Source: Geothermobacter hydrogeniphilus
Lineage (GTDB): Bacteria > Desulfobacterota > Desulfuromonadia > Desulfuromonadales > Geothermobacteraceae
Direction: 5' to 3'
Assembly: GCF_002898515.1 (NCBI RefSeq)
Contig: NZ_PPFX01000022.1
Span: forward strand, 1-64,000
Length of the DNA: 64,000 bases
Under the pieces are notes generated by a model. The model saw only the letters and a program-made list of their open reading frames with translations. It was not told the origin of the DNA and searched no databases. The translations under genes and the position numbers were made by a program. Of this stretch, positions 15,405-24,833 are shown piece by piece (the first letter of the stretch is position 1; each line of letters starts with the position of its first letter).

Positions 15405-16370
15405 TTAATACACCAGCCCGGTTTTTTTCCGCACCTTGCGCAGGGTCTTCCAGGCGATGGCGCGGGCGCGTTCGGCGCCGGCGGCGAGGATGCTGCGGAT
15501 CTCGTCCGGGTTGGCGAGCAGCTCTTTGCGCCGCTCCGTATAGGGGGCGAAGGTGTCGCGGATCTTCTCGAACAGTTCCTGCTTAACCTCGCCGAAGCCG
15601 AGCCCACCGGCCAGGTAGCGGGCCCGCAAGGCCTCATCCTCCTCTTTGTTCAGGAACAGCCGGTAGACCTTGTAGACGTTGCAGGCGTCCGGGTCTTTCG
15701 GCTCCTCCACCGCGATCGGCGCGGTGACGATGCGCATCACCTGCTTGCGCAGCGGCTTGTCGTCGAGGAACAGGTCGATGGTGTTGCCGTAGCTCTTGCT
15801 CATCTTGCGCCCGTCGAGGCCGGGGATGGTGGCGACATTGTCGTCGATGTCCGGCTCCGGCACGGTGAAGATATCGCCGTACTCGTTATTGAACTTGATG
15901 GCGATGTCGCGGGCGACCTCGAGGTGCTGCTTCTGGTCCTTGCCGACCGGCACCGTCTCGCTCTGGTAGAGCAGGATATCGGCGGTCATCAGCACCGGGT
16001 AGGCAAACAGACCGTGATTCGGCTTGATCCCCTGGGCGACCTTGTCCTTGTAGCTGTGGCAGCGCTCCAGCAGCCCCATCGGGGTGAAGTTGGAGAGCAG
16101 CCAGGTCAGCTCCTGCACTTCGGGCACATCCGACTGCACCCAGAAAACCGACGTTTCCGGGTCGAGGCCGAGAGCGAGGAAATTGGCCGCCGCCTCCAGG
16201 GTGCCGCGGGCCAGAACCTTGCCGTCACTGAGCGAGGTCTGGGCATGGTAGTTGGCGATGAAGCAGAAAAGTTCTTCCTGCCGCTGGTAGGCGATCATTT
16301 TCTGCATCATGCCGAAATAGTTGCCGAGGTGCAGTGATCCTGACGGCTGGATGCCGCTTAAAACTCTCAT
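15405..16370 (-). CDS. trpS: Tryptophanyl-tRNA synthetase
   Basis: A class I aminoacyl-tRNA synthetase that charges tRNA-Trp, 321 aa from the ATG at 16370. GAGGAGACACCG lies right before this ATG, and MRVLSGIQPSGSLHLGNYFGM is the standard N-terminus with the HIGH-type motif (SLHLGN). The KMSKS motif is KMSKSYGN near residue 195. The C-terminal helical anticodon-binding region ends KVRKKTGLVY. A longer in-frame start at 16415 adds 15 residues with no ribosome-binding site. It lies 10 bp downstream of a small - strand gene and is likely cotranscribed. Confidence 0.96.
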   Translation of the reverse strand: MRVLSGIQPSGSLHLGNYFGMMQKMIAYQRQEELFCFIANYHAQTSLSDGKVLARGTLEAAANFLALGLDPETSVFWVQSDVPEVQELTWLLSNFTPMGLLERCHSYKDKVAQGIKPNHGLFAYPVLMTADILLYQSETVPVGKDQKQHLEVARDIAIKFNNEYGDIFTVPEPDIDDNVATIPGLDGRKMSKSYGNTIDLFLDDKPLRKQVMRIVTAPIAVEEPKDPDACNVYKVYRLFLNKEEDEALRARYLAGGLGFGEVKQELFEKIRDTFAPYTERRKELLANPDEIRSILAAGAERARAIAWKTLRKVRKKTGLVY

Positions 16371-16380
16371 CGGTGTCTCC

Positions 16381-16623
16381 TCAATCCTGTCCGTTGCCCG
16401 GCGCGGTGGCGCCAAGCATGTTGGCCAGCTGCAGCAGCTGTCCGAGATCGATGTCGCTTTCGCGGATCAGGCCGAGGATCACCGGCAGCAGGCGGGGCAG
16501 GAACCCGGGATCCTTGATCGCCTCGGTGCCGAGTTCCGGCAGGGCCCTGAGGATGAATTCCTTCTTTTCGTCCGCCGACAGCGTGCTGACGGCGGACATC
16601 AACTCTTCGATCGTTTCACTCAC
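16381..16623 (-). CDS. Small protein upstream of trpS, unknown function
   Basis: An 80-aa acidic helical protein starting MSETIEELMSAVSTLSADEKKEF. The segment LSADEKKEFILRALPELG resembles the short 'LsxxEkxxl' helices common in small regulatory or toxin-antitoxin-associated proteins, but nothing specific can be assigned. It has no cysteines or membrane segment. It is immediately upstream of trpS on the same strand, with a GGAGTTTTTTTG-like ribosome-binding context. The likely operon with trpS is the only functional clue. Confidence 0.6.
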   Translation of the reverse strand: MSETIEELMSAVSTLSADEKKEFILRALPELGTEAIKDPGFLPRLLPVILGLIRESDIDLGQLLQLANMLGATAPGNGQD

Positions 16624-16734
16624 AAAAAAACTCCTTGGCGCCTCGCGGCGCTTGCTCGGATAAGGGTTGAAAAAACGGAATCCTAAACCGCGACCGGGTT
16701 TTCAGGCAACTTTTTTCATTGGGCAAAGGCGATT

Positions 16735-16934
16735 GGGCCGCCAAGACGCCAAGAACGCCAAGAAAACCGTTTTCAACGGAGAGTCGCTGAGATGGAGAGG
16801 GCGCGGAGAAAGGCATAAGATCTTTTTTGGGGTTTTAAAATCCAGAAAATTTTCTCTCCACCTCTGCCCCTCTCCGTTAAATTTGCCTGTGAACTTTCTT
16901 GGGGCCCTTGGCGCCTTGGCGGCAAACCCGCTTT
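16735..16934. repeat. Long inverted-repeat intergenic element, copy 3
   Basis: GCCGCCAAGACGCCAAGAACGC and TTTTCAACGGAGAGTCGC on the left face CTCTCCGTTAAATTTGCC and GGCGCCTTGGCGGC on the right, a long imperfect inverted repeat. It abuts the lon stop codon and could serve as its transcript 3' end. Confidence 0.7.
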
Positions 16935-19409
16935 TCAGGTCTTGCTTCTCCCCTTGCCGAATGCGATCCGGAACACCTCCGGGTACTCGCTGACGAAGTG
17001 AACTGTGAGTCCTTCCTTCAGGAAGTCGGGCAGCGCGTCGTAATCGTTGCGGTTGGCGGCGGGGAAAATCAGGGTTTTCAGGCCGACGCGGCGGGCGGCG
17101 ATGGTCTTCTCCTTGACCCCGCCGATCGGCAGCACCTGCCCGGTCAGGGTCAGTTCGCCGGTCATGGCGAGGTCGGCGATGACCGGCTGACCGAGGATCA
17201 TCGACAGCAGGGCGGTGGTCATGGTGATGCCGGCCGAGGGCCCGTCCTTGGGGGTGGCGCCGGCCGGGACGTGGAGGTGGACGAAGTGCTTGTCGAACCA
17301 GCCGTCCTCGGCGCCGAAGCGTTTCAGCTGGCCCATGGTGTAGGAATAGGCGATCTCGGAACTTTCGACCATCACCTTGCCGAGCTGGCCGGTCTGCTTG
17401 AAACCCTTGGACTGGCTCTGCACCGCGGTTGCCTCGATCTGCAGGGTGGCTCCGCCCATACTGGTCCAGGCCAGGCCGGTGACCACGCCGGGAACCCCCT
17501 TGAAAACCTCGTCCGGGGAGAAGAGCGGTTTGCCGAGGTAGTCGTCGAGGTCACGCACCCCGACGTTGAGCGATCCCTCTTCGCCGCCGGCAAACACCAT
17601 CGCCGCCTTGCGCATGATCTTCCGAATGCGGTTTTCGAGGTTGCGCACCCCGGCTTCACGAGCGTAGCCGTCGATGATGGCGCGCAGGGTGCGGTTCGGG
17701 ATCTTGACCTGCCCACGCTTCAGCCCGGTCGCTTCCAGGGCCTTGGGGATCAGGTAACGGCGGGCGATCTCGACCTTTTCTTCGAGGATGTAGCCCGACA
17801 GGCGGATCAGTTCCATGCGGTCGAGCAGCGGCGCCGGGATGGTGTCGAGCTGGTTGGCGGTGGCGATGAACAGCACGTTCGACAGGTCGAAGGGGACATC
17901 GAGGTAGTGATCGCGGAAGCTGCTGTTCTGCTCCGGATCGAGGACTTCCAGCAGCGCCGAGGCGGGGTCGCCCTGGAAGCTGGCACCGATCTTGTCGATC
18001 TCGTCGAGCATCAGCACCGGGTTGGCGGTGCCGGCACTCTTCATCGCCTGGATGAACTTGCCCGGCATGGCGCCGATATAGGTGCGGCGGTGTCCCTTGA
18101 TTTCCGCCTCGTCGCGCATGCCGCCGAGGGAGAAACGGAAAAATTCGCGCCCCAGGGCGGCGGCAATCGACTTGCCGATCGAGGTCTTGCCGACTCCGGG
18201 CGGGCCGACCAGGCAGAGGATCGAGCCGGAGATGTCGCCCTTCATCTTGCCGACGGCGATGAATTCGAGAATCCGCTGCTTGACGTCATCCAGCCCGTAG
18301 TGGTCCTTGTCGAGCTGTTTTTTGGCCCGTTTCAGGCTGTAGCGATCCTTGCTGAAACGGCCCCAGGGGAGGATCGTCAGCCAGTCGAGGTAGGTGCGGC
18401 TGACGTTGTATTCCGGTGACGAGGGTTCGAGCAGAGAGAATTTTTCCAGCTCGTCCTGAACCGCCCGTTCGGCCTCCTCGTTGAGGGCCAGTTTTTGCAA
18501 CCGCTGCTGGAATTTTTCGATCTCGCTGGTTTTGCCTTCTTTTTCCAGGCCCAGTTCCTGCTTGATCGCCTTGAGCTGTTCCTTGAGGAAGAACTCCCGC
18601 TGCTGGGCCGAGATCTTCTCCTCGATCTGCTTGCTGATGCGGGTCTGCAGGCGGGAGACTTCCAGCTCCTTTTTCAGCAGTACCAGCACCAGGTCAATGC
18701 GGCGACGGACGTCGAAGGCGGCGAGGATCTCCTGCAGTTCCTGGCCGTCACCGCTGGTCAGGTTGGCGGAAAAATCGGCCAGCCGCCCCGGGTCGTCCAT
18801 GCTGGAGCGGCCGAGGAAGAGCTTGATCTCCTCCGAGTAGAGGGGATTGATCTGCACCAGCTCCTTGAGGGTGGTGATGATCGCCATCGAATAGGCCTTC
18901 AGCTCCTGGTTGACCGAAAGCTCGGGGGTCGGGTGATAGCTGACCCGGGCGAACAGGCCGTCGGGGGTGGTGGCCGCCTCTTCGATGGTGAACCGTTCCA
19001 TGCAGTTGATCAGGAACTGGATGCTGTCATTGTCGCGATTGATGACCTTGACGATTTTGCCGGCGACCCCGACCTGGTGCAGGTTGGCCGGCACATCTTC
19101 GTCCTCCAGGTCCTGCACCAGCACCAGTCCGAGGGCCTGCGAGGGGGTCTTGAGGGCCCTGTCGACGGTTTTGATCGTCTCTTCACCGGAGATGGAGAGG
19201 GGGATCAGCAGCCCCGGGAAGGCCGGTCGCGGCCGCAACGCGATCAGTGGCAGACCGTTGGGCAGCACCTCGCTGGCGAGAATCAGGCCGCTGTCGGCCT
19301 CATCGAGCAGTTTTTCCAGCTCCGCCTGATCGTTGTCGACCTCGGGCTGGTCGTCGCTCAATGCGTCTTGCGGACCGACGGGGGGATCCTGGTCAAAAGA
19401 ATCGGACAT
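16935..19409 (-). CDS. lon: ATP-dependent protease Lon
   Basis: A cytoplasmic AAA+ serine protease that degrades misfolded and regulatory proteins, 824 aa. The N-terminal LON substrate domain starts near LPLIALRPRPAFPGLL. The ATPase has Walker A GPPGVGKTS (about 400) and Walker B PVLMLDEIDKIG. The protease domain has the catalytic Ser in PKDGPSAGITM and Lys in GGVKEKTIAA. The acidic N-terminus (MSDSFDQDPPVGP) is longer than in some homologues. Transcription appears monocistronic. No heat-shock promoter was identified with confidence. Confidence 0.96.
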   Translation of the reverse strand: MSDSFDQDPPVGPQDALSDDQPEVDNDQAELEKLLDEADSGLILASEVLPNGLPLIALRPRPAFPGLLIPLSISGEETIKTVDRALKTPSQALGLVLVQDLEDEDVPANLHQVGVAGKIVKVINRDNDSIQFLINCMERFTIEEAATTPDGLFARVSYHPTPELSVNQELKAYSMAIITTLKELVQINPLYSEEIKLFLGRSSMDDPGRLADFSANLTSGDGQELQEILAAFDVRRRIDLVLVLLKKELEVSRLQTRISKQIEEKISAQQREFFLKEQLKAIKQELGLEKEGKTSEIEKFQQRLQKLALNEEAERAVQDELEKFSLLEPSSPEYNVSRTYLDWLTILPWGRFSKDRYSLKRAKKQLDKDHYGLDDVKQRILEFIAVGKMKGDISGSILCLVGPPGVGKTSIGKSIAAALGREFFRFSLGGMRDEAEIKGHRRTYIGAMPGKFIQAMKSAGTANPVLMLDEIDKIGASFQGDPASALLEVLDPEQNSSFRDHYLDVPFDLSNVLFIATANQLDTIPAPLLDRMELIRLSGYILEEKVEIARRYLIPKALEATGLKRGQVKIPNRTLRAIIDGYAREAGVRNLENRIRKIMRKAAMVFAGGEEGSLNVGVRDLDDYLGKPLFSPDEVFKGVPGVVTGLAWTSMGGATLQIEATAVQSQSKGFKQTGQLGKVMVESSEIAYSYTMGQLKRFGAEDGWFDKHFVHLHVPAGATPKDGPSAGITMTTALLSMILGQPVIADLAMTGELTLTGQVLPIGGVKEKTIAARRVGLKTLIFPAANRNDYDALPDFLKEGLTVHFVSEYPEVFRIAFGKGRSKT

Positions 19410-19487
19410 GGGAGACGCCTCCAGATGAGAACTTGTTCCGGGCGAAAGTAATCAGTCGCAAGGGGCTTGTCAAGGTTCAGAGCTGAT

Positions 19488-19532
19488 GCTTTCGCAAGAA
19501 AGTCAAAATGGTTCCGGCTAAGCAAAAAGCGC
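19488..19532. repeat. TTGCGAAAGCATCA dispersed repeat, inverted copy
   Basis: TGATGCTTTCGCAAGAAAG and GGCTAAGCAAAAAG are the reverse complement of 7455-7503 between livK and livH. It lies directly after the DUF3187-like gene. Confidence 0.6.
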
Positions 19533-19534
19533 TA

Positions 19535-20527
19535 TCAGAAGCGGTGTCGCAGCGCCAGGTGAAAAACAACATCGGGAGCGGTGTCGACCACGACGTCCTC
19601 GACCACGGCGGCTTCGAGAACGGTGGCGGGGCCGAGGCCGACACTGCCGCCGATCGCCAGCTGTCCGGCGAACTGGTCCAGTTCCTTGAAGTCGCTCTGT
19701 TCGTAGAGGGGGGTATGGCCGTCGAACTGCAGCTGCAGGCCGAAGCGTGACCAGGGCTGCAGACCCAGGCCGAGGGAGACGGTTCCCGCCAGGTTGCGGC
19801 GCTGGTCGGGCAACAGGTCGCCGTCGGTGCCGTACAGGACGCCGCTGCCGCCGTAGAGCAGCAGTTCGCCGGCGGCGGTCGCCCAGCGCTGTTCGCCGCT
19901 CAGCCAGAGGGCGAGATCCCAGCTGCCGCTGCCGAGCAGTCGGTCGCTGTCGCCGGTCGGGATCTTCAGGCCGGCGCGTAGCGCCAGGCGGCGGTCGGCC
20001 CGAATGTCCCGCCAGCACTGCCAGGCCGCCTGCAGCGAGAGATCGCCGATGCCGCTGCTGCTGGTGTCACGGCGGAAACCGGAGCCGTCGAGACGGCTGT
20101 AGCTGTAGTCCAGGCGGTTGCGCGGCGCCCGGTCGCGTCCACCCTGGGGCAGTCCGAAGAAGTCGTGCCAGTTCTCGATGAAGCTGTCGAGCGATCCACC
20201 CCGGTGGCTGAGCAGGGGCAGGGCGACGCCGATTTCGAAGTCATCGCCGATGCCGTAGACACCGGCCAGTTCCAGGCGGTAGGTTTCGCCGTCGAAGCGC
20301 AATGCTTCGTTGCTACGGACACCTTCGGTGAAGTTGCTGACGATATCGACCGTCGCCTGCAGCCGCAGGCTGCCGGTATCGAGAACCCGGGCCGGGGCCA
20401 GGGCGGGGAGGCCGAATCCGAGAACCGCCGGTGACAGGTTGCGGGTCTGCAGCGGCTGCAGGGCGAAACCCCAGGTGAGAGTCGGCAACAGCCACAGCAG
20501 AGTGGTGATAAAGAAGGCTAACCGCAT
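19535..20527 (-). CDS. DUF3187-like outer-membrane protein, last gene of the gsp operon
   Basis: A 330-aa protein with a signal peptide (MRLAFFITTLLWLLPTLTWG). The rest alternates aromatic/hydrophobic and polar residues in beta-strand fashion and ends HLALRHRF with a terminal Phe, as in outer-membrane beta-barrels. The ALPLLSHRGGSLDSFIENWHDFFGLPQGG region, with SYSRLDGSGF after it, matches the DUF3187 family. The start lies 2 bp past the gspN stop, so it is probably cotranslated with type II secretion genes. A role as a secretion accessory or unrelated porin-like protein cannot be decided. Confidence 0.75.
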   Translation of the reverse strand: MRLAFFITTLLWLLPTLTWGFALQPLQTRNLSPAVLGFGLPALAPARVLDTGSLRLQATVDIVSNFTEGVRSNEALRFDGETYRLELAGVYGIGDDFEIGVALPLLSHRGGSLDSFIENWHDFFGLPQGGRDRAPRNRLDYSYSRLDGSGFRRDTSSSGIGDLSLQAAWQCWRDIRADRRLALRAGLKIPTGDSDRLLGSGSWDLALWLSGEQRWATAAGELLLYGGSGVLYGTDGDLLPDQRRNLAGTVSLGLGLQPWSRFGLQLQFDGHTPLYEQSDFKELDQFAGQLAIGGSVGLGPATVLEAAVVEDVVVDTAPDVVFHLALRHRF

Positions 20528-20529
20528 GT

Positions 20530-21393
20530 CTACCTCGTTCTGAGTGCGTTCAGTGGACCGCTGAGGCGCAGTCGGTAGCGGCCGTCGCGCCCCGGCTTGC
20601 CGAGCAGGTTGAGCAGGTCGCGCAGGGCCGGGTCAAGAGCCGCGGATGGTTTCAGCTGCAGGGTCAGGTTCAGGCGACTTAAGGCCGGAGTGCGGCCGAG
20701 GGTCAGGCTGCCGCTGCCGGCCGCTTCGATATCGCCGCCGGAGGCCTCCAGGGTGGTGATTTTCAGGGTCGCGCCACGGCCGCCGGCTTTCAGCCTGATG
20801 CGGCCGAGATTGAGCCGGTCCCTGGCGGCGCCGAATGTCTTCAACCCGACCAGGGCGGCGTTGTTCAGGGTCAGTTCGAGGTCGGAACTGTTTCGACCGG
20901 CCAGCGGCAGCCGGCCGTTGAACTGCCCGCTTTCGATGACCGCGACCACCTGCAGCGGCAGCCGCGGACCGAGTGATTCGCTTAATTGCAGGCCCTTGAG
21001 CCGCAGGGCGATATCCCCCTTGCGGTGGACGGTCGCCCACAGCTTGCCTGACATAACGCCGGTTTCCAGGTCGAGACCCGGGTTGCTGCCGAAGAGGCTG
21101 GTCCAGGCCGGGGTCAGGGTCAGCCCGCGCAGCGGGATCGGCGGGTGGGGCAGGTTGGGGATCCTGACCTCCATCCCGGCGGCGTGCAGGCCGAAGGGGA
21201 AGGCCAGCGCCGGACGGTCAATCACCATGTGCAGCCCCTGTTTGGCGGCGGACTGGACCAGCCGATCGGCCAGCGGTCTGACCGGCAGGTTGACCCAGAA
21301 GGCGACCAATGCCGCCAGCAGACCGCAGAGCACACAGAGCAGAACCTGGCGTTTGTTGTCGGTGCCGATGCGGGGCAGGTTGAATCGGGCCAT
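20530..21393 (-). CDS. gspN: Type II secretion system protein GspN
   Basis: A 287-aa bitopic inner-membrane protein. One transmembrane helix (VLLCVLCGLLAALVAFWVNLP, about 14-34) is followed by a periplasmic domain made of repeating beta segments (LRGLTLTPAWTSLFG, LDLETGVMSGKLWATV). GspN is an accessory component found in some T2SS loci. The order gspM-gspN and the 1-bp overlap with gspM support the call. Sequence conservation in this family is low. Confidence 0.8.
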   Translation of the reverse strand: MARFNLPRIGTDNKRQVLLCVLCGLLAALVAFWVNLPVRPLADRLVQSAAKQGLHMVIDRPALAFPFGLHAAGMEVRIPNLPHPPIPLRGLTLTPAWTSLFGSNPGLDLETGVMSGKLWATVHRKGDIALRLKGLQLSESLGPRLPLQVVAVIESGQFNGRLPLAGRNSSDLELTLNNAALVGLKTFGAARDRLNLGRIRLKAGGRGATLKITTLEASGGDIEAAGSGSLTLGRTPALSRLNLTLQLKPSAALDPALRDLLNLLGKPGRDGRYRLRLSGPLNALRTR

Positions 21394-21920
21394 CAGCTGC
21401 TCCTGCCGTAGCTGTTCAGGGTGAGAACCACGTCAAGCCGGCTGGGATCATCGAAACGGGTTTTGATCCGCAACTGGGCGGTCTGCAGCGTGCCCCTGGA
21501 ATTCTCCACCGCGTACAGCAGCCGGACCAGCTGGTCGAGGGCGAGCCGTTCCAGTTTGACTTCCACCGATTCGCGCAACAAGGTGTCGTCGCCGGTCAGC
21601 GGTTGCGGCCGCAGATAGACGAGTCGGTCGCGGGCACCGATGCCGGCGGCGGTGGTTTCGACAAAGGAAATCAGGGAGAAATCACCGGCTTTTCCGGCCT
21701 GCCGTTCGATTCGGTCGGCGGCCGATTTGAGCTGACGATATTGCTGCAGCAGCGATTCAATGTCATTCATCTGCCGCTGGCTGGAGGCGATGCGGGTATC
21801 GAGCCGCTGCAATGCCTGGCGGTAGGGGACGATGATGCCGAAGGTGACCAGGGTCAGCAGCACGGCCACGCCGCCTATCGCCAGGGCCCAGCGTTCCCTG
21901 AGGGTCAGCTCACGGCTCAT
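21393..21920 (-). CDS. gspM: Type II secretion system protein GspM
   Basis: A 175-aa inner-membrane protein with a short cytoplasmic N-terminus, one transmembrane helix (LAIGGVAVLLTLVTFGIIV, about 13-31), a predicted coiled coil (QRLDTRIASSQRQMNDIESLLQQY) and a ferredoxin-like periplasmic domain. GspM pairs with GspL in the inner-membrane platform. Position between gspL and gspN, with start/stop overlaps on both sides, agrees. Confidence 0.88.
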   Translation of the reverse strand: MSRELTLRERWALAIGGVAVLLTLVTFGIIVPYRQALQRLDTRIASSQRQMNDIESLLQQYRQLKSAADRIERQAGKAGDFSLISFVETTAAGIGARDRLVYLRPQPLTGDDTLLRESVEVKLERLALDQLVRLLYAVENSRGTLQTAQLRIKTRFDDPSRLDVVLTLNSYGRSS

Positions 21921-23317
21921 GAGGCACCTCCGGGGGCGGCGAAGCTGAGCTGCAGGCGGAACTCGACCCGCTCATCACTCGACTTCTGCTTGGTGTCGCT
22001 GATCTTGACTTCGCTGAACAGGGGAGACGTCTTGAGGCTGCGGGCGATCTGGGTGACGGCGTCAAAACTGTCGGTCGATCCGCCGAGCCGCAACCCGGTC
22101 GGGCTGTAGCTGTATTCGCGGATGTCGAGTTTGAATTTTGTCGGACAGCGGGCCGAGACCTCTTTCAGCACCTGCAGGGCGCTGCTGTTGCCTGTCCCCA
22201 GGCGGGATTGTTTCTTCTGCAGTTCGCGGATCTTGGCCTGCAGCTGCAGCGGCACATCGACGATCGCCTTTTCCCCGGGGAAGGTCTGCAGATATTGTTG
22301 ACGCATCGCCTGTTTGAGTTGAACGAGGCGATTGCTGCGCTGGTGATACTGGACCCCGGCGCCGGCGCCGAGCAGCAGCAGGGTGGCTGTCAGCAGCGCG
22401 GCCGCGCCCAGCAGCCGCCGCTTGAGTGCCTGCCACTCGTTTTTCAGGGCGAAGGAACCGCTGCGGAAATTGAGGCCGGCGTTTTTCTGACCGGCGATTC
22501 CCAGGGCCAGGGCGGCGGCGGGCAACTGCCCGGCCGGGACCCGGTTGCCGGCACAATCGAGCTGCGGGGTCGCGACCTCCATGCCGGCGGCCCGCAGCGC
22601 CGCGGCCAGTTCGCTGTCGGCCTCCTCACCGAGCAGCATGACGTTGCGTTGCCCGGGGCAGTTGCCGAGCAGGATGCGCCCCTGGCGGAGGATGAACTCC
22701 ACCTGGTCGATGCTGCGCTGATCGCCGAGACGCGGTCTGACGCGCAGATCCTGCAGAACCCCGTCCCTGCTCAATGCCAGGCTGATTTCCGACCCGCTGA
22801 CGCAGACCAGCAGTCCGTCATTCAGCTGATCGGCCAGCCCGTCGTGCCAGGCGAAAGGCGCCAGGCCGATAAAGCCGAGCGGCTCGCGATCGTCATCGAA
22901 CGGGTCCAGCAGCTGTTCGATGACGGTGGTCGGCAGGGCGGCGGCGAGAATGGTGTTTTCCGCGGCCGGGGCGGCATTGAGGCGAACCTGGCGAACCTGG
23001 TAGTCATCGAGTTCACAGGGCAGCTGACAGGACAGTTCCGCGGGGGTGGCGGCGGCGATTTTGCGGGTATCGTGAAAGGGGAAATCGAGCCAGCGGATCA
23101 GGGCGCTGCTCGCCGGCAGGCAGACCGCCAGCCGGTCACCGGCATCGAGGGGACAGCCCAGGGCTTCCCGCAACTGTTCATCGAGCGGTCGTTGCGGGTC
23201 GCGGTCAAGCTCGGCGAGCTGGTCAAGCCGCGTTCCACCCCTGACGCTGCCGGCGACGGCCAGCTGCCAGGGGGTGACACTGGTATCCAGGGCGATGATT
23301 TTGCGTCGCATGGTCAA
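21917..23317 (-). CDS. gspL: Type II secretion system protein GspL
   Basis: A 466-aa protein that recruits the GspE ATPase to the inner membrane. The cytoplasmic N-terminal region has the actin-like ATPase fold of PilM/GspL (ALDTSVTPWQLAVAGSVRGG start). A transmembrane helix lies near residue 300 (LLGAAALLTATLLLLGAG), followed by a coiled coil and a periplasmic ferredoxin-like domain near the C-terminus. Its start overlaps the gspK stop by 4 bp and its stop overlaps gspM by 4 bp. Confidence 0.9.
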   Translation of the reverse strand: MTMRRKIIALDTSVTPWQLAVAGSVRGGTRLDQLAELDRDPQRPLDEQLREALGCPLDAGDRLAVCLPASSALIRWLDFPFHDTRKIAAATPAELSCQLPCELDDYQVRQVRLNAAPAAENTILAAALPTTVIEQLLDPFDDDREPLGFIGLAPFAWHDGLADQLNDGLLVCVSGSEISLALSRDGVLQDLRVRPRLGDQRSIDQVEFILRQGRILLGNCPGQRNVMLLGEEADSELAAALRAAGMEVATPQLDCAGNRVPAGQLPAAALALGIAGQKNAGLNFRSGSFALKNEWQALKRRLLGAAALLTATLLLLGAGAGVQYHQRSNRLVQLKQAMRQQYLQTFPGEKAIVDVPLQLQAKIRELQKKQSRLGTGNSSALQVLKEVSARCPTKFKLDIREYSYSPTGLRLGGSTDSFDAVTQIARSLKTSPLFSEVKISDTKQKSSDERVEFRLQLSFAAPGGAS

Positions 23318-24240
23318 TCCACTTTCTGCCAGAGCAACTGGTTGCCCTGCTTGTTGACAATCGCCTCCAGGCGACGAATCCCGGAATCGACTTCACCTCT
23401 GCTGGCGATGTGGTAGATCCTGCTGGTGACTGTCAGATCGAGGTTGCGGTTAAGGATGCTGAAGGCTTCGACCCCCATGATGTCACGTAACTGGTCCGTG
23501 TTTTTGTAGGGAGCGTCGCTGCGTCCGGCCAGCACCGTTTCGGCCAATTCCTCGGTCATTTCCTCATCCCATGCCAGCAGCACCTCGCGCGGAGCCGAGT
23601 TGATGTTCAGCTTGTCGCCGCCCCAGACGGTAACAAAGGGTTTCAGGGCGTTGACCGCCTCCCGGTCGAAGCCGCGTACCCGAACCAGCTCGTCGACCGC
23701 GGTCAGGGCGCCGTTGGCCGCCGGGTAGGGGGGCTGCAGCTGCTGGTAGTAGTCACTTTCGGCACCCAGTTCCCCGGTGTCGTCATCGGCGTCGAGCCAG
23801 TCGATCAGCGCCGCCGACAGGGCTGCCGGATCTTCAAGGCCGAGCAGGTCGCAGAGCCGTTCGAAGCGGCTGCGCATCACCACGTTGGGGTTGCCCTGCG
23901 CGTCGATCAGGAGGTTCAGGTCGAGCCGGCCGTCGAGATCGTGGATGCTGATGCTGACCGCGCCGTCGGCCACCGGGAAATTGGTCACCTCCTGGGACCA
24001 GAGTTCCTCGGGGGCGCCGGGGGCATCGTAGCTGTTGTGGTCCTGCTGCAACAGCATGCGGCCGACGGTCAGGCCGCCGCGGGCCAGGTAGCCGGCCCGG
24101 ACGCTGTCGCGAAAGGTTTCCGTGAGCCGCAGATCGACCAGGGTCGAAAAGGCGAACTCGCTCAGCAGCGCGCTCAACAGCGCCACCACCACCAGCACCA
24201 GCAGCAGCACCATGCCGCGTTCGTTACCGACGGCCTTCAC
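23314..24240 (-). CDS. gspK: Type II secretion minor pseudopilin GspK
   Basis: A 308-aa minor pseudopilin, the largest and the usual tip subunit. The class III leader ends NERG, followed by MVLLLVLVVVALLSALL without Glu at +5, the known GspK exception. The body has the helix-rich insertion with Asp-rich metal-binding loops (DLDGRLDLN, DWLDADDDTGE) and the SAM-like NINSAPREVLLA segment. The gene overlaps gspJ and gspL by 4 bp each. Confidence 0.93.
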   Translation of the reverse strand: MKAVGNERGMVLLLVLVVVALLSALLSEFAFSTLVDLRLTETFRDSVRAGYLARGGLTVGRMLLQQDHNSYDAPGAPEELWSQEVTNFPVADGAVSISIHDLDGRLDLNLLIDAQGNPNVVMRSRFERLCDLLGLEDPAALSAALIDWLDADDDTGELGAESDYYQQLQPPYPAANGALTAVDELVRVRGFDREAVNALKPFVTVWGGDKLNINSAPREVLLAWDEEMTEELAETVLAGRSDAPYKNTDQLRDIMGVEAFSILNRNLDLTVTSRIYHIASRGEVDSGIRRLEAIVNKQGNQLLWQKVD

Positions 24241-24833
24241 GGTGTCCCGCCCCGTGGCGGCTGGAAGATGGTGTGCAGCGGCAGGCTGCCGTCCCCCAGC
24301 TTCAATCGCAGGCTGACCTCGACCAGTTTCGGGATGCCGTCCCGGCTCGAATCCCAGCTCTGCCGCCAGCCACCGCCGTCGTTGAAGCGCAGACTGAACG
24401 CCTCGACCAGGCCGCTGAGGCGGCTGGGAATCATCTCCTCGGCGGGCTGGTAGGCCGCTCCGCTGTCCCGCCAGAGCCCTGCGTCCGGATCCGTATCGTC
24501 GCCGGCAACCAGCCGGTAGCGAATCCGCGCCAGCCCCTCCAGCGGCCCCTCTCCGGCATTGCTGAGCATGGCCAGGTAGGGTTCGCCGCGGTCGTTCCTG
24601 CCCCCTTCCAGAACCGTCTGTCGTGGATCGGTCGACAGCGACAGACCCAGCAGTTCGCGGTCGATGCGGGAAAAGAGTACCCGGCCGAGGTGGACCGCTG
24701 CGGCTTTCTCCTCGACTTTCCGCTTGGCTTCGCTGGTGGTGCTGAAGACGCCGTAGATGGTGCTCAACAGCAGGCTGATGACGGTCACCGCGACCAGGAT
24801 TTCAATCAGGGTGAAGCCGCGCTGACGCTTCAT
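24237..24833 (-). CDS. gspJ: Type II secretion minor pseudopilin GspJ
   Basis: A 198-aa pseudopilin from the ATG at 24833, which forms an ATGA overlap with the gspI stop. The leader MKRQRG is followed by [20 protein letters not shown], with the prepilin-peptidase site after Gly6 and Glu at +5. The body matches the minor pseudopilin size. An upstream in-frame ATG at 24899 would add a 22-residue extension lying in gspI and is unlikely. Confidence 0.92.
   Translation of the reverse strand: MKRQRGFTLIEILVAVTVISLLLSTIYGVFSTTSEAKRKVEEKAAAVHLGRVLFSRIDRELLGLSLSTDPRQTVLEGGRNDRGEPYLAMLSNAGEGPLEGLARIRYRLVAGDDTDPDAGLWRDSGAAYQPAEEMIPSRLSGLVEAFSLRFNDGGGWRQSWDSSRDGIPKLVEVSLRLKLGDGSLPLHTIFQPPRGGTP

Noticed and set aside
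16899-18419. 506-aa + strand ORF
   Set aside because: Antisense shadow of lon.
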